DNA from: Candidatus Babelota bacterium
Lineage (GTDB): Bacteria > JAGOBX01
Direction: 5' to 3'
Length of the DNA stretch: 6,007 nucleotides
Assembly (NCBI GenBank): GCA_017999075.1
Contig: JAGOBX010000239.1
Location: 1-6,007 of the forward strand
Shown here: positions 5,989-6,007 of the stretch, piece after piece
Layout: every line of letters begins with the position of its first letter
Numbering within the stretch: position 1 is the first letter of the stretch
Translations under genes and position numbers: made by a program
Notes under the pieces: generated by a model
What the model was told of the DNA's origin: nothing
Databases searched by the model: none
Seen by the model: only the letters and a program-made list of their open reading frames with translations

Positions 5989-6007
5989 CTGTCTCTTATA
6001 AACATAT
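5989..6007. other. Tn5/Nextera mosaic-end adapter remnant (sequencing artefact)
   Basis: The last 19 bases, CTGTCTCTTATAAACATAT, match the reverse complement of the Tn5 mosaic end used in tagmentation libraries, CTGTCTCTTATACACATCT, at 17 of 19 positions. The two differences are both C to A, and the match ends exactly at the last base of the window. It also breaks an otherwise intact reading frame. The genomic sequence therefore most likely ends at about 5988. Confidence 0.88.

Overview
This is a strongly AT-rich (by eye about 30% G+C) bacterial window with every supported gene on the minus strand, so the gene order is read from high to low coordinates. All five visible stop codons are TAA and tryptophan is encoded by TGG, so the code looks standard. 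Shine-Dalgarno-like motifs (AGGA, AAGGA) precede some starts, which fits a low-GC bacterium that uses SD-led initiation. I cannot name the phylum. The right end carries a sequencing-adapter signature, so this looks like a whole short-read contig, possibly metagenomic.

Layout in transcription order: (1) a MalY/PatB-type PLP C-S lyase, cut at the right edge (5180-5988); (2) an AsnB-type glutamine-dependent amidotransferase/asparagine synthetase (3278-5137); (3) a 111-bp gap (3167-3277) which, together with the last codons of asnB, holds a perfect 23-bp inverted repeat around a 40-bp spacer, plus a possible promoter; (4) a tight run of a radical SAM protein with a Cys-rich C-terminus (2057-3166), a Gfo/Idh/MocA-family NAD(P)-dependent oxidoreductase (1115-2053), a polyprenyl-phosphate-sugar-synthase-like GT2 glycosyltransferase (145-1104), and the first 40 codons of a membrane protein that runs off the left edge (1-121). 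Gaps within the run are 3, 10 and 23 bp. There is no gene-free stretch longer than 300 bases, and I see no RNA gene, CRISPR array, insertion sequence or convincing intrinsic terminator.

Interpretation (inference): genes 2 to 6 resemble part of a surface-glycan (O-antigen, capsule or glycoprotein glycan) locus. In such loci AsnB-like proteins can amidate uronic acids, Gfo/Idh/MocA enzymes oxidise or reduce nucleotide sugars, DPM/GtrB-like GT2 enzymes load a sugar on a polyprenyl phosphate, and a multi-spanning GT-C enzyme uses that donor outside the membrane. The radical SAM enzyme is the least explained member and is the best candidate for new chemistry. The MalY-like gene is probably ordinary sulfur amino-acid metabolism lying next to the locus.

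Data caution: the last 19 bases (5989-6007) match the Tn5/Nextera mosaic end at 17 of 19 positions and create a false in-frame stop in the MalY-like gene. They should not be read as genomic sequence.
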